A DNA stretch of 64,000 bases from Nilaparvata lugens (Eukaryota; Arthropoda; Insecta; Hemiptera; Delphacidae). Location of the stretch: assembly GCF_014356525.2 (NCBI RefSeq), contig NC_052511.1:32742687-32806686 (forward strand). Direction: 5' to 3'. Positions 11,819 to 24,800 of the stretch are shown here, one piece after another. How positions within the stretch are numbered: position 1 is the stretch's first letter; each line of letters starts with the position of its first letter. The notes under the pieces were generated by a model, which worked only from the letters and a program-made list of their open reading frames with translations, did no database searches and was not told the origin of the DNA. Position numbers and translations under genes: made by a program.

Positions 11819-13541
11819 TGTGCCTGATAAACGCTTCGTGTGGCTTGGCCCTAATTGATGTAGTATTCAGACTAATAATAAGATTAATGATACTGTGTCA
11901 ATATCTCTCTAGACTCCATGTCTGTAGCTAATTTTTTTCTGTCCTTGGAACAGCTCTTATCCCTCCATCATCATAATAATTACGAATAATTAAAAAATAT
12001 CTTCCAGAGAGAGGATTTTGAGACAGGCGGATCTTTTTTCGCTGCAGAATACAGCAAACAAGATGTAAAGGTCAGTCTGAGATTTAACCTTGAACTTAAA
12101 AGAATGTTAACTGTAATTTACCGTAGAAGAAAGAAGATGCGAGACTCTGTTATCATTGTTGAAGGTTTTGTTTGTTGTGTGTTATTGGCTCTGTGTAGCT
12201 TTCTGCGAGGCCTTTTCTGCGATTAGTCTGCATTATTTGAGAGATGATTATTGAGTTTGTAAAAGTATCTTTCATCTGCATCACTCATTATCCAATTTTA
12301 TTTTTCCCACAGGAAAAATCTTCTGGGACTCCGACATTTAGATTTGAGTACAATTATAATTTATAATCATTTTCAAATTTGAGATCAATATATGGAAAGA
12401 TAAGTACTGGAAAAGTATGTTCATTATCAATGATTTAATGAGGAGTTTAGATTTAGCTTTAGGAGTTCTAGATTTTTATAGATTGTTCATTCGTTGGTTA
12501 AAGTAAGAAGTAATAATGGATTTCCATTGTGGAAATAGAATTGGTGATTAGTATGCTTATTGAAAGAAAAATGTAATGAGTAAATACGACTCAGAAAGTT
12601 GAGTTGATCAATAATGAACGGAGTTTTTTTTTGGTAAGTTTCAATAAAATGAAATATTTCAATAAGCATACTACTGAAATCCAATGCTCAGCTTTTCTAG
12701 ATTGTTCTCGAAGACTGAAATATGGATAATTTTTAGATAAGAATCAAATTCATTTACTCACTTCTGTAGTCTTATCAAAGTACAACTCCTATTTATTCTC
12801 AGGATTTCTTGAAAAATTCTTGAGAATTGAAATCACATTAATCTCCCACATCAACAACACTTATTCGTGATATGAATCATCTTGAAAAGTGACAGGATGA
12901 TCTTGACATTTCCATTCAATGCAAATAGCCATCTAGTAACAATGGTAATTACATATCAAGTGGTGGTTACTTATACCGTTTGAGAAGCGCAATTTTGGAG
13001 GCTGTTATCTCTGTTACGGCATCTCTTATTCAAGAACGTTTGACGAAATGCTATCAGTAGATGTTGAAGATGTAATTTATGGGAATAAAGGAAGATGCAC
13101 ATCACATTCAGATGTAATCATTCCCGGACAATGCAATTGACGAGAATGATTCGTCAAAAAGATTCCTTTCAATCAGTTACTGATTACTATTGTGGACAAT
13201 GAAATTGTAGGCCATCGATTAAGCGCTACAAAACAATTAATTAACTTCGATATCTACCTCAATTTCTCCCCTTGACTTTTTAATTACTTTTACACATGTC
13301 CGACCACATACTGGAAGGTTATACAACGCCAGAGTTAATATTTCGGAGGTCAAATGTCATAGTTCTATCGGAGCGACAGACCACCTACCATAAAAAATGG
13401 AATACAACAATTGACTTTCAAATGGTCACTGTGTATGTTGCAAGACATGTTACTGCTTTGATTTATCAATATTTTTCATTATATTTTTTTGGACCAGAGC
13501 GGAGTTCTAGGGGATTATTTCTAATGTAAGTTTCACCTCAT

Positions 13542-13597
13542 CTGTCAGCATTAGTTGAATGGAATGCATTGATGTTATTGATGAGGAATTCTGACAG
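13542..13597. repeat. 56-bp palindromic repeat (CTGTCAG family), copy in unit 2
   Basis: Duplicate of 8732-8787, carried by the 4.5-kb unit and identical by eye. Confidence 0.7.
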
Positions 13598-14380
13598 TTC
13601 AACTTGAACCTGACTATAGGAGAGACCACATGGTTAAAATGACTCATTCATTTTGTGCCATCGGGCAATTCATCAACAAATGAATTATTATTTGTTGATT
13701 GTTGGACCGCGGCGGCGGCTCCAGGAGACTTTTGTAAGAGGACAACATAAAAACACAAAGGCCACTTTATGTACTTTCCAAAGATTGCGTCACCTAAAAG
13801 CTAGCGCACAGTTTATGTTTTCCAAACACGCGAAAAATGATCGAAACAAATCACATTTTATAAAATTATTGAAAATATTGCTTAAGGACAAATAAGTTTA
13901 TTGACTACTGGCCAGGCCTCGATCCATAAACGTCAATAAATTTGTTATTAATGGTTGTTTGGGAGTGGACGAACAATGCTATGATTGTAGCCTGTTAATG
14001 TTGGATAATCTTGGAATAAATTTATACTGTAGAGTGAAGAGGATCTTTCTCTCTCAGAAGTACATGAATTGTGCACAAAACAACTGATAATATATAATTT
14101 TATATTGTATTGAATCACACGTGCTTCTCATTCAAGAATCAAAATGGAGTCAATTAAGAATCCAAATGGTACTTCAGCAACAGTTTGTATTCTGAGGTAG
14201 ATTAAATATCCATCTATAAAAACGGTTAAACCAATATTATCCATACATGCAACTGATATTCTCGCATCATTTTGTATACACAGGTGAGCTCTCAATTACA
14301 ATGTGTGATAAGTTCAAGCTCATTATTGATAGTATTCATATTCGTATTTGTCAATTGATTATATTCTGTAAGGTTATGGT

Positions 14381-15406
14381 TATTTCAAGTTAATTGGATC
14401 TATTCAACACATAAGTTAAGATATAAAACAATATGGATAACGATGTAAAAGTTGAATCACTATCATGTCATGATCATGTCATGTCTCAATATTTATTTCT
14501 GTATCCTACATCTATTCTATTTACAATCAATCAATGAAAAGAAATTATTCTATTCGGGCTACAATTACGTTCATAACTACGGTACGGTACTTATATAAAA
14601 ACTGTAGTGAAAACTTTATTTATACTTAAATAAAAACTGCAACCACAAATCCACACTTTGAGATTGAATTGAGTATGTTTGCGAATGCTCCATTCCTCAG
14701 TGCTTTTCAAGAAACTTATCCTTCAACACAATTGAAAATTTTAGACCAGTTGCTAATGATTATTATTATTCTACTATTAACGTTTCCACTGGCCAATTAT
14801 CGTTGTACTTACGAGCTGTAATATTATATTGCTTTGATGAAGTTCCAATCAAGCTCACCTGTAACAAAAGAGGTATTCAAACGTTAGTCACTGAAAATTT
14901 CAATTGAAGTTTAAAATTGAAATGGGAATAATTTAGCAAAAACATTTCTATTTCCAAATCCCCATGCCTCATCTTCTAACGGAATGTAATATTTTAAAGA
15001 GAATCAATTCAATCTTTGGTAAAAACCGTAACTACTTCTAAACTCGAATAATGAAGGAGATACATCTATAGGCCTACGCTGGAAAATCTATTCCCAGTTC
15101 TGTTTATCATTCCTGATAGTCGGACTACTGACGCTTGAATCGCAAATCGCATTATCGAGACATGGAAAGCGGAGAATGACCAGCAAAGTCTGTGATTGAA
15201 GAGATAAATGTATTTGAAAAGTGAGAGAAAGCTTTTAGAACGTAATACAATTACTCCAACTAATGATTAATGACCAAAGTACACAGCATAAATCGTCCTC
15301 ACTGGACGGACAATAAAAAGTTCGTTCCTTTTTCTATTTTATGTAAGTTTCATTGTGCAGAGTAGTAAGAGGTAAGAGTGTCGCTGCATTGAGTGATGTA
15401 CTGGGC
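14381..15406. other. Unassigned sequence
   Basis: AT-rich sequence with no recognised gene or repeat. A short gatcatgtcatg direct repeat lies at about 14468-14482. Confidence 0.5.
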
Positions 15407-15697
15407 TCAATGGGCTATAAAATTCGAATGTTTACTTCTTGCCCAATAAAAAAGGTGAGCCTTGTTCGTTTTAAAATGCTGTCTTTTATTATCTCTCGAA
15501 CTGTCTCTTCTTGATGCAGCCTTATTAAAATGGCTACAATCACTTTTCCAACTCTCTTGTTCTATTTGAAAGGTTTCTTTTGGTACAAGAAAGATAGCGC
15601 ACCCTGAATCCCTCCTAAAGTCCCATTGCTTCTCTATATAGAAATAACCGTCAGGCTTGATTACATAAGTGAATGTAGCTGAATCCCCAATCAACAT
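15407..15697 (-). CDS. Uncharacterised ORF, possible small protein or exon
   Basis: From an ATG at 15697 the minus strand is open for 96 codons to a TGA at 15407. The product starts MLIGDSATFTYVIKPDGYFY. It has no evident signal peptide, is mixed in the first half and is basic and serine-rich in the second. I recognise no domain or family. No TATA box or AATAAA is placed convincingly around it, and it could equally be a chance ORF or one exon of an unseen gene. It is listed because its composition is less repetitive than most open frames here. Confidence 0.18.
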   Translation of the reverse strand: MLIGDSATFTYVIKPDGYFYIEKQWDFRRDSGCAIFLVPKETFQIEQESWKSDCSHFNKAASRRDSSRDNKRQHFKTNKAHLFYWARSKHSNFIAH

Positions 15698-15706
15698 GAG
15701 CAACAA

Positions 15707-17049
15707 AGTGAGTTATTGTGTCCTCAATAGAAATATGATTACAGGCCTATTCCTAAAACTTTTCATGGTTTACATAAAATGCTACAAATTTTCCTTGAAT
15801 CATTAAGATTTACAGTTCAAAAAAATCTAAAACCTTTATTATATTTATAAACCTTTAAATTTATTTTTTTATTTTTTGGATAGTTTGTTTGAGATCCACG
15901 ATAACTCCAGTTCTGGTCCATTATATGCCTAATGTTTCGGTAACCCCTTCCTCTCACATTGAAAAGACCCGAAAAATCACATCAAAAATAGACATCGAAA
16001 AATGCCTCTCGATTCTGCATTGTTGCAATACACCTTTGCACTGCACTTTACAGTTTTCCCGTAGAGTAGCTGATAACCAGCCCGGAAAGGACAGAATGCT
16101 TGCGGAACTTGAAAAGCAGTAGTTCAGGTAGCCATCCGCTAGTTTACCGTTGGCCGTTCAGTGCTGGACCTGTCAATCAAGTTCGAGAAGCACTTGCAAG
16201 TTGCATTTAAGTCCTTGTTAGCAGCCTGGTTGCATGCAACAACTGTCCACTCTTGTCACCATATTCGGCGCGGGTCATTACGGAGCTGTCTGGCTTTCAT
16301 CGCCCCTAGCCAGCCCTATCGGCTAGACAACATAAGGAAGCAGCAACCTGTGCTTTGGTCACTGGCAAAGCAGCAACTTTGTGCTTTGGCCATTCGTTAC
16401 TGTCTACTCCATTCAATATTGGCCTGCCATCTGGCCAGTGCCTACTCTCTAAAAAATCAATTGTATGCGACAAAATTTCGTAATATTCATTACTGGACAC
16501 GTAACTCCAATCTCAATTTGGAGTAGACTACGTTAATAATTTATTTGCAAGAGTTATCAAAATGCTGAGCACTTTGCATGAAGAAGTGAGTTACTAGTAG
16601 TTCTGTGAACAGTAGACCTCGCACAGTTTTAAACCACAGCCTCCTCTTATACTGTCCATCAGAGTAAATCCCGTCTGTATGTCATGTCGGCGAGAGATCG
16701 GAGTGAAAACGGCTAGTGACTGTTGAGGGTGGTGTATCAAAAATGCCAACATCAAGAGCTGATCTCCTCCAAAACATACTGGCAACAGATCAGCCCAAGT
16801 TGAAAGCAGAGAAAGGTCGAGAGAATGCGATTTATAGTCCACACAACAGCTGATTTTTAACTAAGTTTACATTGAAATATTAATTGCATGCAATTAATAG
16901 TCCACTCGACAGCTGATTTATAATGAATAATTCTATAGTCTGATTTTTACGATAATATTGGCGTTCGAAGGAGACTCCTTTTCCTTTCATATTATCCTTA
17001 AAATGTAAAATTGAAAAAAAAAACTTTTATATACGTCGTCGCGAAATTC
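15707..17049. other. Unassigned sequence with GC-richer patch
   Basis: The stretch 16080-16480 is richer in G+C and holds a 31-bp imperfect tandem repeat (aagcagcaacctgtgctttg and aagcagcaactttgtgcttt, about 16336-16395). A second pair of similar words around tagtccac...cagctgattt recurs at about 16836 and 16900. No known coding exon is recognised. Confidence 0.45.
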
Positions 17050-17165
17050 AAAAAGGAACATACATGTCAAATTTCATGAAAATCTATTGTCGCGTTTCGC
17101 CGTGAATGCGGAACATATAAACATAAAGAGAAATGCAAAACCGTCGACTTGAATCTTAAGGTGCG
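17050..17165. repeat. Dispersed insect repeat fragment
   Basis: The segment with atttcatgaaaatctattgt, then cgcgtttcgccgtgaatgcg, then ccgtcgacttgaatctta has the wording of a high-copy interspersed repeat that I recall from hemipteran genomes. Its class is not known to me, and its ends cannot be fixed from one copy. A further CpG-rich stretch (17166-17340) may belong to the same or an adjoining element. Confidence 0.4.
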
Positions 17166-17689
17166 TACAGACTTTCGCTCTGCTCCGCAATCGAACGTCA
17201 CTAGAGCAGATCGATTGATGATCGACGGGGGAGCAAGAGTGGAACGCGAGAAGAGCTAACATCTCCCGTAACGTTCATGATCGGTGCGACTGCGGAGCGA
17301 TGGCGGTGCTATCTCTATATTGAATAGCACACTAGTGGACTGTAAATGATGGGTAGATATAACGTGATTGATTGCAAGTTAATTGTTGTCAGTGTATTGA
17401 CCAAATTACTTCTACTCTGTTTTCTCTCCCACTAGTATTGTTTAGCATACGAAAGATAAAGAAGTCAGGGTAAAACTTATGTGTTTGATTCAATTTAGAA
17501 TCAGAATTTAATTTAATTTAATTCAGATCAGAATCAAATCTTACTATGTTTCAAATTATCATTATTTAAATCTACTGAAAAATTTCAATGAATAACAAAC
17601 AAACTGCAGTGAAGTTCCATTTGTACACATGGTCTAGCCCATTTAGTTAAAAATCAAACCAATAATTCGTGTTAAGGGTTATGCTCTAC

Positions 17690-17800
17690 ATACAAAGAGG
17701 TTTTACAATATCCTATTAATAATTAATATATGAATATTATTATTATATATTATATATAATATTATTATATATATATTAATATTATTTATCATTATTATCC
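17690..17800. repeat. AT-only low-complexity tract
   Basis: About 100 bases consist almost wholly of A and T with ATT and TA units (17700-17790), followed by ordinary AT-rich sequence. Confidence 0.7.
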
Positions 17801-18690
17801 ATAAATACAATAAAAATTATTCAGTTTTATTTACAAGGTGATTATTAAAATTTTGAATAAATGATCTTGATCACTTGATTGAACATTTTTCGTTATTAAA
17901 CTTTTGCATACCCTATGCTAATACCTTTCACCTCCACAGAAAGTAACTTACGAACAAGTGAGTGTGTAATGAATAAGATTCTTGGGCATGGCATGAATCA
18001 CAAATTTGCATAGCCGCGAAGCTGCATAAGTAATGGTCAATTTATGCCTTCATGCCTCTACATCCGCATGTAATCATTTCAAGTCATACAATTAATAACA
18101 AATTATATAAGAAATAAACGGAATGCTCAAGGTCACTTCATAGTTGCTTTTCTACCGATGAAGAACAAGAATGCGAGCAGTAAGAAGGGCGTGGAGGTTT
18201 GAAGACCTCTAGCAAAAAATCTGGATCAATGCCATCCTGTACCTGTGCAACATAGACGCTATAAATAGATGGCATTTCAAACCACCAATTTCATCAACTG
18301 TTTCCAATCAGGTGGACTTTTTTATTTGGTAAACATTCGAGTGTCATATGTCTGTGGTTTGTGTGATCGGGAATATTTTTCTGTTATGTAGTTGACTTTT
18401 GTTATGCAGTTTCAGAAAAAGCTGGAGAATTCTAGTTGGTGTATAAGCCTTCTCTGGATTAGACTGACTATCTTTCCTAGATATACGAGTAAAATACAAA
18501 TTATCTCATGAAGGAGAAACTTTTTTTCTTGCAAAACACTGAGTAAATTACCATCTATCTCTCTCATGATTCACAGAGAAATGCATCACCATGAAATATC
18601 AGATTCTCATAGAATGCATAGTGTTAAATATGATTCGATTAAAATTAGGATTGGATAGGAATTCTCAATGAATACAGATTATTAATTATA
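17801..18690. other. Unassigned sequence
   Basis: No recognised feature. The part around 18000-18070 has short repeated GCAT words. Confidence 0.5.
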
Positions 18691-18698
18691 ATGAATTC

Positions 18699-19090
18699 TC
18701 AATGAGAAACTACAGGATGACCGTAAATGGTTCTTATGATCCATGATAGCTTCAACTCAGGCAAGTATTCATTGTTAAATAGATGAATAAGAATCATGAA
18801 TAAGAATAAATTCTTGAAAAGCATCATGTATAAAGAGTATTCATGAGAAGCTAACGATTTACCACAAATGGTCGTCATCTATAATTATAACTTCAGCATC
18901 GGTAACTACTCCTTGATTTTTGATCGGTAATCCAAATAGAGCATCTATAAGAAGCCACAGAATGACCAGAAAGGGTTACGATCCATGCTAACTTCAACAC
19001 TTCGGTAACTACTCATTGATTCCGAATCCATAATCCAAATAGAGCATCAATGAAAAGCCACAGCTTGGCCAGATATGGCGATAATTTAGT
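18699..19090. repeat. Degenerate tandem repeat, about 100-140 bp units
   Basis: About three and a half units share the order: gagaa(a/g)cta or aagaagccac, then atgacc..aaatggt, gatccatg, ctaacttcaac, ggtaactactc.ttgatt, aatccaaatagagcatc. Starts are near 18699, 18845, 18948 and 19051. The last two full units are about 103 bp and match best. The first is longer through an insertion of ataagaatcatgaa-type words. Confidence 0.65.
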
Positions 19091-19159
19091 TGCAGAGGAA
19101 GCAACGATGATTCGGATCGAGCATCAGGAGTTCCTCGGTGGTGGGACACAACTTGACTC

Positions 19160-19217
19160 CTGTCAGCATTGGCTGAATGGGAAGCATTGAGGCTATTTAT
19201 GAAGAATACACTGACAG
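19160..19217. repeat. 58-bp palindromic repeat (CTGTCAG family)
   Basis: Ends are ctgtcagcattggctgaatg and gaatacactgacag. It is the first of three copies within 410 bp. Confidence 0.7.
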
Positions 19218-19408
19218 AATGCAGTGAACCTCGCCGGCAGGGATCCGGTCCACTTGCCCCGGCTCGGTTGACACCAAATAAATTAACCGGTCCTGAGAAT
19301 TTAATAGACACGAAAATCGGTCACAGAAGGTACTCTCTTCAGACGTTGTTTGAAGCAGCGGCGGCTTCAACCCAAACTTGGTTGTCTTCGGTGAAATTCA
19401 CTCTGGAT

Positions 19409-19464
19409 CTGTCAGTATTGTCTAAATGAGTAATATTAACGTTGTTTACGAGGAATGCTGACAG
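19409..19464. repeat. 56-bp palindromic repeat (CTGTCAG family)
   Basis: Ends are ctgtcagtattgtctaaatg and gaggaatgctgacag. The flank ggtgaaattcactctggat also matches the flanks of the next copy. Confidence 0.7.
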
Positions 19465-19513
19465 TAAAAGGTAAATCTCAATACAGACAATCTATAGTGA
19501 GATTCACTTTGAT

Positions 19514-19570
19514 CTGTCAGCATTGTTTGAATGGAAAGTATTGATGTTATCAAGTAAAGAATGATGACAG
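19514..19570. repeat. 57-bp palindromic repeat (CTGTCAG family)
   Basis: Ends are ctgtcagcattgtttgaatg and gaatgatgacag. Here the inverted similarity extends outward: gtgagattcacttt on the left and aaaagtgaatatcac on the right are also complementary. The full unit may therefore be about 95 bp (19497-19592). Confidence 0.7.
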
Positions 19571-19592
19571 TTAAAAGTGAATATCACAATAC

Positions 19593-21600
19593 AAGGTTTA
19601 TGATTCACCGACCGTTAGATGATATAGCTCAATCGTATTTGACAAGCATCTTGATAGCATCAGATAATGAAAGATCCTGCATTTTTTATTCAGGATTGTA
19701 ACAGATGAACAGATCCTGTCCACTTTTTCCGTTTACATGAATCTTTATAGTTGTTGTTGTTGCTCTTCTCTACAGCGTCGAAAATTGAAATATTGTTGTG
19801 ACTGTGATAAAGTGAAGTTACAATCAATGAGGTAGATGCTGATTTATTAATAAAATATTCTGTTTCCAACTGTATATTGGAGTGAATGGAGTGCTATCGA
19901 TAATTTGAAGATATGGTTGAATATTTAGGATAGGTGAGACATAATTATTATTAAATATTTCTCTAGAGTCTCACTCATCATCCAAGTGGAAGGCCCTGTG
20001 ATAATATGTTTTTTGAGAAGCAATGTGTGCATCCATTGAAATTTACAATAGTTTAGTTACGTTGTGTTAGGTGCATAGAAAATAGATTGATGCCTTTTGA
20101 GATAGGTCCCGTATTTTCCTTCCATTAGAGGCAATAAAAGATACTGACTATTTCTCCATACATGAATCTTCCAGGTTTCTTCTCTTAAATTATTCAGAAT
20201 CAAATAATGACCGTTGTTGGTTTGTCTCTGTCTAAAAGTTTAGTCACAGTCTCTGACTCAGATTGAATGCATACAATATTGATTCAATCTTATTTCATTG
20301 TTGGGAAGATATCAAGTGAGAAGGTTATTAATTTTGTCCACTAAATGACACTAGACCTAATAACTTATAATGATTTTGTACTTTCTGTATTATTAGAAGT
20401 AAGAAAAGCCTACCTGTTCTGCTTATACTGTATAACTTACTAAGTATATATTTTCAAAGGCAGATTGTTTTGTAGAATATGCATCTAAAAATAATAGTTT
20501 CTCGTGAAAAATAATCATTTATGTGCCCGACATATAAGTATATTTGAGAAAATGTGAAAACAAATTTCAGTTCTTGTCGTAAAGTTTGGTTATTTAACGC
20601 CTGTCCTTGTGAGTTCTGTAGAATATAATAGAATGGTAAAAATTAATCATGTCATCTATACACATAAACAACACTTTTTCCCACCCTACAAAAGTATATC
20701 ACATACGCCCCTGAAACGCCTCCTCTATCACAAATAATAACTTGGTACCGAACACAGCCCCTGGCTATTGAAAGACATAAATACAGGCTGCATATATGAC
20801 ATCATTATCTACCGCGTCCATTGTTATTTTCAATACAAACCTATTCATTAAAAAAAAAACTATCAATAATACGGTTCAGGCTTCTGTAGATACTATCAAT
20901 GGATAAATACATGACATTATAGCCAAGAGCGAAATAATTCAATGACAAACTGGCCTTCTTAAAATACATGTTAGATAAAAAATAGTCCAGCCCCACCCTT
21001 TGATACATTTGTATCGAATTTTGGATTTGAAGAAACTTCATCATAGTTAGTTTCGTTGATGCTCTTGTCTTTCTTTGGAGCTGATTGTGAATGAGGCAAG
21101 AAACATTCAATTCATCCCAACTAATGAATAATTTATTACTTTAATGAATGGAAACATCAGTACTATTATGTGTTGATAATATTTTAACGTCAAATAAAGT
21201 AAGAATAATCTTTCCAAAGATTTGTCCTAGTCAATTATTTTTGTCAGGCCTGAAAAAACATTGCTATCGAATCGAACACTTGGAAAATTTATTTATGTGG
21301 AAAACTAAGTACTAAAGTTCCTTGTTTTATCTGTAGTAATTATTATCAATCAACCCTTTTTTTCATTCCATTACCTCTCGTATTAGACACGAAGAATACG
21401 GTACTGTATCATTCAAGTACATGTTGGAATAACATCCTCAGTTTGAACTAATTGCTTTGGGCCAAAAATCATTAATCGGTAGGACTCTCTAGCTTGAAGA
21501 CTCACGTGCAACTGGTAACTGGTATCTTATCATCATAGCCACTACATTCATTGTATGAGAAATTAATTCATCCAAAAAAATTAAAAAACATTTTTCTTTG
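19593..21600. other. Unassigned sequence
   Basis: AT-rich. No gene, RNA gene or recognised repeat is seen. The longest minus-strand frame (20841-21110) has no recognisable features. Confidence 0.5.
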
Positions 21601-21619
21601 GTCCAGTTATTGAGAATGG

Positions 21620-21890
21620 ATAATGCTTGATAGGATGAGTCGATCACTCAGACTCTATTCAAGGCTATCCTCACGGTTGTTACCGTTACCTATCTGTGAA
21701 CTGTTATCACTCCTACACAACACGCGCACACTCGCACACTCCTACGCTGTAAGCATCGGCCTGAATGATCAGCGTCTCGTGACGGGCAAGGTCGCAAGAT
21801 TCCTGCACTCTGACCATTACTGTGACAATCGCCTCACTGCAACGGCGATTAGCCACTATGGAGCATACAGTTGATTATGAAGCATACAGT
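21620..21890. other. GC-richer patch, possible exon or transcript start
   Basis: This 270-bp patch has a balanced base composition and several CpGs and CG-bearing words, including gcgcacactcgcacactcct, in otherwise AT-rich DNA. The plus strand is open for 83 codons from 21623, but the product resembles nothing known. On the minus strand it reads like an untranslated leader rather than a coding exon. Confidence 0.2.
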
Positions 21891-24800
21891 TAATGCAGCT
21901 GAGACGAAATGAGCCACATAATAATTGAGTGATATCAAGCGTGAATTTAATAGTTGGACGGTACTTGGAGGGTTGAACTCGTTTGCTTGCATTGTAATAT
22001 GGTTAGTCCACTTCAATAATATTATTATCTATGGAGCTTTATACAGATATTTGAACATCATAGAGTAGTCAGTTATTCATCAGAGAACCAATCTCTGATT
22101 GTACATTGTTACATCGTTGTTACTCGACTATGCGCCATTTTAGGTAACTCAGCAGCTAATAATGATTGTCAAATTTTAATCTTTTTTCAAATTTGTAAAA
22201 AACGTATAACTTCAGTATAATTAGAATTTTTCCTTTTTCATGTTACTAGGCTTACTTGACTTATCAAACCAATCCTATTCGTTCCTGTCCTACAGACATG
22301 ACACTATGCTCCAGAGAAGAGGGTGAGTTCATATTATTCTCTTGCTAGGACTTTCAAAATTTGGTCATTCTCAGAATAATTATAGTTAAGTAATCAATTT
22401 CATCTATGAATTATTGATTTGAATTTTTGAGATGAAAGTCCGGAAATAGAGAAATATTTGGTGTGCTACAGTAAAATAAAGCTTTATGCAGAACCTCTGC
22501 ATGTAAAATAATTTTAAAAGAGAAATTCAAGCATTAGACAGTAGATAAAAAAATGATAAATTATTTTCAATTTCCGGAGAAAATAATTTATAGCACTATA
22601 TGACTAAGAATAAATTCAGAATACTTCCTATTCAGCTCAATACTATCATCAATTCAAGTAAGTGGTTTCCTGAATTACTATTTCCACGTTTCTTCACACA
22701 GTATATGGGCTAGGTAGCCTAATGTATGCTATTTTCATTATTTACATATAATTGCCACTTTTATACCTGTTACTTAATGATTACAAAATATAAAGCTTCA
22801 GCTTACATAACTCTACAGAAGCCAACTGACAAACTTAACAGCCCATTCATTATCATTTTTCCATTCATATAGCAATAACAATCTGCTGATAACAATTAAG
22901 AATAAATCTTCCCAATGACAGGTTTATAATTTCTCTGCAAAATTATTAATTGTCATATAACTGACAGATTTTAATTTACTGTCGGCCATTGAACGGAGGT
23001 TTAATGTTGTTAAAAATTCTCTTCCCGCCAATGAGGTGACAAATAGATTTATCATTATTAGTTGCGGCTAAATTCTCATTAAAGGCTGATTGGTTTTTTA
23101 ATGGCTGCTTTCTCTACACAATATTCCAGCTTTTACTTGCTCGCCATTCACTTTTACTTGCTTTCATCTCTTTAGTGATTCTTCTTTTTATTAGAATAAC
23201 ATATTCACTATACTGAAATATGGTGTATTATACTCTAGTTGATAACTATTAGTATATAAACGAATTGTATGCTTTGATTAGTATATCGTCGTAAATGTGA
23301 ATCATTAAATCTGATTTATTGCTCTTAGTATTGCAGAAACTAGTCATCCCTCTTGGGAAATGAATTCAGAAAACTGTTTTCCAAGAAGTACCTAATAGTA
23401 ATTAAGTAATGATTTGCAACGAATATCCTTTCAACAATGGATCAAAACATCAATTAATTACTTTAATACAATCATATCACTCAAGCTTTCCAAAAAACTT
23501 GTGAATGACTAGGAAATTTGTATAATATATTAAGTACTCTTTTTCCGAATTCAGATTGATCAAAAATATATCTACATAAATTATCACTGGAACTCTGGTC
23601 TATTTCACTCTTCATAGAGTTGAGCTACAAAAAATTCAAGATTTTTACCTTCTTAGAAGCGTTCCAAGTGGTTGAGAATCAATATTCAAGTTTCTTTCAA
23701 TATCAAATGCTTGGGAGTATGTACTGATTGATGAAACAGTTTTGTTGATGTTTACATGTTGATAACTCTTTTGACAACTCATCAATCAATTTGAGATTCA
23801 ACAGTTGAGAAAAACTAGGGAGTATAGCGCCAAATTGTTGTAAATAGACTGCTGTTCACGATTAAATACAAAATTGTGGGAAAATTCAAAGCGGTTCCTT
23901 ACCCAGAAGCTTTGTTTCGTGTTTGAATTCAGTTCACCAGAGTTGTTTGCCAGTGTTTTGTTCCAGTAGAGGAGCTTCTTCATCACTCTAGACTATAATC
24001 TAGCCTGGGAACCGCAACCTTGCTGCTCTTATTAGGGTTGAACGGTAATGAAAACAGTTAGCTAAGACTGACAATTCAATTGAATCATCGTCTGTTAACA
24101 AATTATTCGATGATTGACGGCGCTAAACGGCGATAAAATGGGTTAAACTACTTGAGGATTTGGTCTTCGTCAACAGTCACAACAAAACTGATTCTCTTAA
24201 TCCAATGTAAGATTTCTAACGTTTTAAGGATTCAATCAAATAGAAACTGTTGAGTTACGTTTGTTCCAAAATGAGATCTCAGAGAATAGAGATTCCAAAG
24301 TTAAAATTAATTATCTATTGCATTGTTTATAATAGTTTCAGTTATGAAGAGCTCAGATTGGCTCTTTGTGTGGCTCAGAGTGTATGAAGCCTTATTTATG
24401 TGTTTCGAAATAATCTCTAATTGAAGCCTATTTAACGTTGCCATGCAAATTGTATGATGCTATTTGATTTCTGGTGTGTAGTTCAATGGAAGTGGTCATT
24501 TAATTCCAGCCATATATTACATGAAAATGTTGTCAGTCAAATGAAGAATTGTTTTTTTTTTGTTCTTATCTTCTTATAATATGAATAAAATAGGTAGGGT
24601 AGTAACTAATAGTATCCAATAATTTCGTAATTCACAATTACTATCGTCCATGTACTAGAATGAAATTGATCCTGATCATACAAAAGATTGTGTGATGCAA
24701 ATTATCATAACATCCCCGATCCCCGCAATGATCTCCAGTGAGATGGCCGAGTGTATAGTATATGTCAGTGTCACAAGGGAATCAGGCACAGATACCGGTT

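Larger units (their letters stand above)
9869..14380 (+). repeat. Tandem segmental duplication, copy 2 (4.51 kb)
   Basis: This is the direct repeat of 5048-9570. Diagnostic differences from copy 1 include a 7-bp deletion in the SINE near 9979, one fewer G in the MITE near 10335, a rewritten stretch just left of the foldback element (11648-11664), and loss of about eight bases near 11896. Both copies share a ttctctttttta start. To the right, copy 2 continues into unique sequence (tatttcaagttaattgg). Confidence 0.95.

Noticed and set aside
18699..19090. CRISPR-like array of spaced repeats
   Set aside because: The units are long and degenerate, there are no uniform repeats separated by unique spacers, and the DNA is eukaryotic.
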